A program made the position numbers and the translations under genes. The notes below the pieces were generated by a model that did no database searches, was not told where the DNA came from, and saw only the letters and a list, made by a program, of their open reading frames with translations. From Rotaria sordida (lineage: Eukaryota > Rotifera > Eurotatoria > Philodinida > Philodinidae): DNA of 64,000 nucleotides. The DNA is taken from contig CAJNOL010000245.1 in NCBI GenBank assembly GCA_905250125.1, positions 1 to 64,000 of the forward strand. The letters are read 5' to 3'. Shown here in pieces: positions 60,333 to 64,000 of the stretch (positions are counted from its first letter, which is position 1; the number at the start of each line of letters is the position of its first letter).

Positions 60333-63300
60333 ATGTTACATGATATGTGGTCATCACAAAGTAATACAGATTATACATCAAATGGTAAATAAAGACTAAA
60401 AAAAAAGAAAAACGTTTGAATTTTGCATTTATTTATTTGCTTTTTTTTTTTGTTTAAGAGCGTTTAGCTCATTCAGTTTCACAACCAATTAATATGCCGA
60501 ATCGATCATCGGATTTAACATCAGGTTATACTGATTCACATAGTGCTGTTTTTTCACCAAAATCAACAGACCCAGCGAATCTCGGTGTTAATATGTGTAT
60601 TAATATATTAGAAGGTGATAGTTCACCACGTGTTAAAGATAATACAATTACGGATGTTTCACAACGTTTACAAACTATGAATATTTACGTAAGTAAAAAT
60701 ATTTAATCTTATCAATTTTCTATAGATGTAGTAGAATAATGTCTAATAATCAGTAATGATATTCTTAATATTTACAGTAATTATAGTCCATAGTCTCTAG
60801 TCAATCCATTGATATGTTTAGTTTTTATTGACGATATGATTACAACATGTCGGTTTTTTTTTCTTTATTCATATCGAAAATTCCCAACAAAAAAAAAATA
60901 CTTTAGCTATTTTTTTTTCTTCAATATAGCATTATCAAGAGTATTACAAATTGCATGAATCACTCTATTGGAATAGATATGTCACATTGAAAAATTATGT
61001 TAGTCATCTTTTGTCATAGATAGATTTTCTTGTACGATCTTATTTACACATTGAAAGAGGTATTAAAAAATTATTTTTATAACATGAATTTATAGGATAG
61101 CTTTTTCTGTACTCAAGGATATCCGAAGGTCATCAAGTTTGTAGGCGGAGGGTTATCACGACTTGGGACACTTTAAATATGAATTTGAAAAATCAAAACA
61201 AATTGTATTACTTAAGTTATATACCTTTGTTACGTCATAAACAACAGACGTGCAAAAGTTTGTCGTAGTCTCAGCAACAGATTGTGTACATATATCACTA
61301 AACAAAGATGTATCAAAGGAAATTTAACGTAGCGCATTGTTCTAAATTTGATACTCTATCAACATAGATGTAACGCATAAAAATCAACTATATTATATAA
61401 CTTAACTGATATAATTGGTTTTGATATCCTTTAATGCTTGAATGAAACCGTATAAGAAAGTGTATTTGTATATACATTACGATACACTTAACTAAACATC
61501 ATATGAAAATAATGTTTCATTTTTGTTGCTCTTTTATTGATAATTTCCGGTATAGGTCAAAACAACATTGTAATTGAACCTTCCTCATGGGAAAACTACG
61601 GAAAAAAAGTACTCCTTACATGGAATACATTTTGCTCTATTTCTTTATGTATCCTAAAGAAAATTATAACTGTGAACAGACACGCAATAATTTGCAACAA
61701 AAAAAAAAAAGTGCTTTGATAATTTTTGAAAGGATGGAAAAATAAAACAACAGTATGATATATATATATATATACGTATATATTTAGACTGACAGTGATA
61801 ATGATAAAAAATCAATTGATAATGTAAATGATTGTAAATCAGATGAAACAGTTGGTGATAATGTATTAAAAAATTCAAGTCATAAACAATCACCACGTTC
61901 ATCACCTGGTCATGTTAATACTAATTTAACGAATAGTAATACAATTGAAAATCTTTCATCAACAAATACAATTGGTCCTAATGATGATACAAATGATAGT
62001 GGTATATCATCAACACATGCGATGATGAATGGTATACCAACAGCATCTGTACCAATACCATTTCAAGCAATGCATACAGATAATCATCAACAACAAATGT
62101 TACTTTATCAACAACAACAACAAGAAGCGTAATTGAATTTAATTTTAATAAAAGGTCAACAAAAAAACTTTTTTTTGTTTTTTTCTTAGTTATCAAGCAC
62201 AATATCCAAGACTTCAACAACAACAAACAGCTCATTATGAAATTGATCCACGTACAACAAATTTTCAACAATTCGATTATACATTAATTCAACCACAATC
62301 GTTAGTAAAACTGTTTTTCTTTCGATTTAACAATTTCTTATTTTGTGAAACACGATCTGATAGAAATGTTGACGTACATAAGATAGAAATTTTCACCTCT
62401 CCACATAGATGCTGACCAGAGACTGTAACAGATGGTATATCAATAACGTTTCGTTACTACTTCTTTTTATTATGCTTCTCGAGGATTGAATAAAGAAATG
62501 TGTCTCAAGATAGACAGAATAAAACAGTCTCTATGTGATTATCTATATCGTGTTTCACATTTTAATCCAAGAGGGATTACACTAATAATTTTCTTTTGTT
62601 TTTTCTATTATTATTTTAGATTTGAAAGTCAATCAATAATTTCTGCTTTTAATCCTCAAGCATCAGGTACAACACAACAAGATCCTCAATTAGCTAATTT
62701 AGCTCAAACATCACTTATGTCATGGCTTTCAACAGCCGTTGCTGCACAACAATCAACAGGAAATCCACAAGCATCATATGTACCATCATCAAATCAATAT
62801 ATAATTAATAGTAATCAAGATAATTATTTACAATCATTAGCTAATTTTCATCAATCATCAGCAACACATCCATCATTTCAACCACAATATTGGTCAGCTG
62901 TACCAACAGCTGTGATGTTTCCAGCACCACCACCACAAACACTTTTAACACAACAACAAACATTAAATAATGAACCACAATCACCACAGTCAAAAGCAAA
63001 TAATAATAATAATCGACCATTAACACCACCGAATTCAAATGATTTATTAAGTACATCACAATCAAATCAACAACAAGCACAATATATTAATATGTCACGT
63101 GCTGGACAAACACCAGGTAAAAAACAAAAAATTTGATTTCTATAGTGATTGAATGAAATTCTTTTTTTTTGCTTTATAAGTTAATTTTCCTTTTTTTGCG
63201 GCTGCATCACCAACATTTCTTGATCCAAATTTAATGATGCAAACTTCAAGACAACCAGCTGGTTCACCTGGACTTCGTATGTATCCACAACAAGTACCAA

Positions 63301-63453
63301 TACCAAGTAATTTTTATTCGAAAATAAAATATTTAGTTGTATTTGATATATATATATATATATATATTCTTCTTTTTTTCTCAGTTAATACAAATAATCA
63401 AGGTGGTCTTTATGGTAGTCCAGTTGCAAGTTCACTTTCAAGTTCATTTAATG
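60333..63453 (+). CDS. PUM: Pumilio-family RNA-binding protein, N-terminal part (gene runs off the window)
   Basis: Exons 60333-60384, 60459-60688, 61788-62128, 62190-62300, 62620-63116, 63181-63306 and 63385-63453 give 475 residues in phase and continue past the right edge. This is the unstructured regulatory half. Identification rests on the order of short PUM1/PUM2 motifs: HSVSQPI, FSPKS..LGVNM, IDP..TNFQQFDY, IISAFNP, WSAVPTAVMFPA, NRPLTPP, FLDPNLMM..LRMYPQ. The RNA-binding Puf repeats, which bind UGUANAUA in 3' UTRs and repress translation, must lie beyond 64000. The protein is rich in Gln, Asn and Ser. The ATG follows an in-frame stop (60327-60329). The last donor is GTATGT at 63454. 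Confidence 0.88.
60689..61787 (+). other. Long intron 2 of Pumilio
   Basis: 1099 bp; GTAAGT donor, TTTAG acceptor, with a TA dinucleotide run at about 61758-61773 just before the acceptor. No gene is seen. Confidence 0.7.
62420..62595. repeat. Dispersed repeat, copy in Pumilio intron
   Basis: Matches 17640-17830 in the NME8-like intron in the same orientation (see that entry). It occupies more than half of the 319 bp intron. Confidence 0.65.
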
Positions 63454-64000
63454 GTATGTTCGAATTTAAATTCTATAATAATTAATGATGAGAAAAAGAT
63501 CAGAGTACAATAGAAATACTTTGGAGTATGAAAAAAAAACAAGACTTTTTTTGGAAAACGTGCTGTATGATTCAAGAATGCTTATACTAACTGTAGTGGT
63601 AGGAGGACACAAGATTAAACATTTTGACACTATTTGGATTGGCGCTAAAGAGTGTACATTTATAAAAAGAGTCTTTATGTCCAAGAGACTTTGGCCAAAT
63701 AGCTTAGATAAAAAAAATCATTAAAATTAGAAGGAAACATCTGAAGAGGTTTCCTCGTTAGCTATTCCGAAAATTAGTTTAGCAAAAAAACTTTTTTCTT
63801 CTCAAAAATCACATATTCAAATTAAAAGATTTCTTTGATAATCAATATCCGACGATATACAGATCCAAAATATCTCCTAAGTGCGTGCATGTCTATCAAG
63901 TAGTTTAATTTTGTCAAAAAATTGATTTTTCTCATCGCTACTAGTATTTTCAAACTAATTGAAAAATTTTTACATCATTAAATAGAACATAGAATATATT
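63454..64000 (+). other. Pumilio intron running off the right edge
   Basis: Begins with GTATGT. Contains a stretch (63500-63760) weakly shared with 39700-40075. No exon was recognised before the window ends. Confidence 0.6.

Noticed and set aside
61654..62271. Two minus-strand open frames with hydrophobic content
   Set aside because: The first is antisense to intron/exon 3 of Pumilio and the second antisense to exons 3-4; composition follows CAA/TCA-rich codons on the other strand.
62841..63080. Minus-strand Val/Leu-rich open frame
   Set aside because: Antisense shadow of the Gln/Asn-rich Pumilio exon.
1..64000. tRNA, rRNA and CRISPR-like arrays
   Set aside because: Scanned by eye for tRNA B-box words, rRNA-like GC-rich blocks and regularly spaced repeats; none convincing. 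GGTTCGAAAACTC at about 32072 lacks a matching cloverleaf.

Overview
The window looks like nuclear DNA of a small-genome invertebrate animal. It is strongly AT-rich, its genes are cut by many 50-80 bp introns, and the proteins are clearly metazoan (alpha-actinin, Pumilio, PIAS, NME8, UBE2U, AIFM3, a RIG-I-like receptor). AT-richness, tiny introns and splice-acceptor-like sites directly before most start codons (spliced-leader trans-splicing?) fit a bdelloid rotifer, Rotaria-like; this is an inference and no marker gene was seen. A run of 100 N at 30141-30240 is an assembly gap.

Layout: the first exon of an unrecognised minus-strand gene (1.5-1.9 kb); PIAS SUMO ligase (+, 5.8-9.0 kb); a PPPDE/DeSI peptidase fused to a PUL domain (+, 11.0-15.4 kb); NME8/TXNDC3-like thioredoxin-NDPK protein (-, 15.7-19.9 kb); two tandem paralogues coding for secreted-looking BTB/T1 proteins with a Cys-rich tail (-, 20.5-23.6 and 25.8-28.5 kb) with a dead mariner between them; a small single-pass membrane protein (-, 30.5-31.2 kb); alpha-actinin (-, 32.9-41.1 kb); UBE2U (+, 43.2-44.4 kb) followed closely by an unknown gene (+, 44.5-46.7 kb); AIFM3-like Rieske/FAD oxidoreductase (+, 48.4-53.4 kb) followed 133 bp later by a RING-fused RIG-I-like receptor (+, 53.6-58.9 kb); and the 5' half of Pumilio (+, 60.3 kb to the right edge).

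Themes: several genes serve ubiquitin or SUMO pathways (PIAS, DeSI-PUL, UBE2U with its catalytic Cys replaced, RING-RLR). Two genes (NME8 and alpha-actinin) carry pairs of equal-length, same-phase alternative exons whose joint inclusion would break the frame. Introns fall into two size classes, and many of the 0.6-1.9 kb introns are filled with foldback or MITE-like repeats shared between genes. The strongest candidate for something undescribed is the RING/B-box-like to RIG-I-like helicase fusion; next are the BTB domains placed behind a signal peptide.
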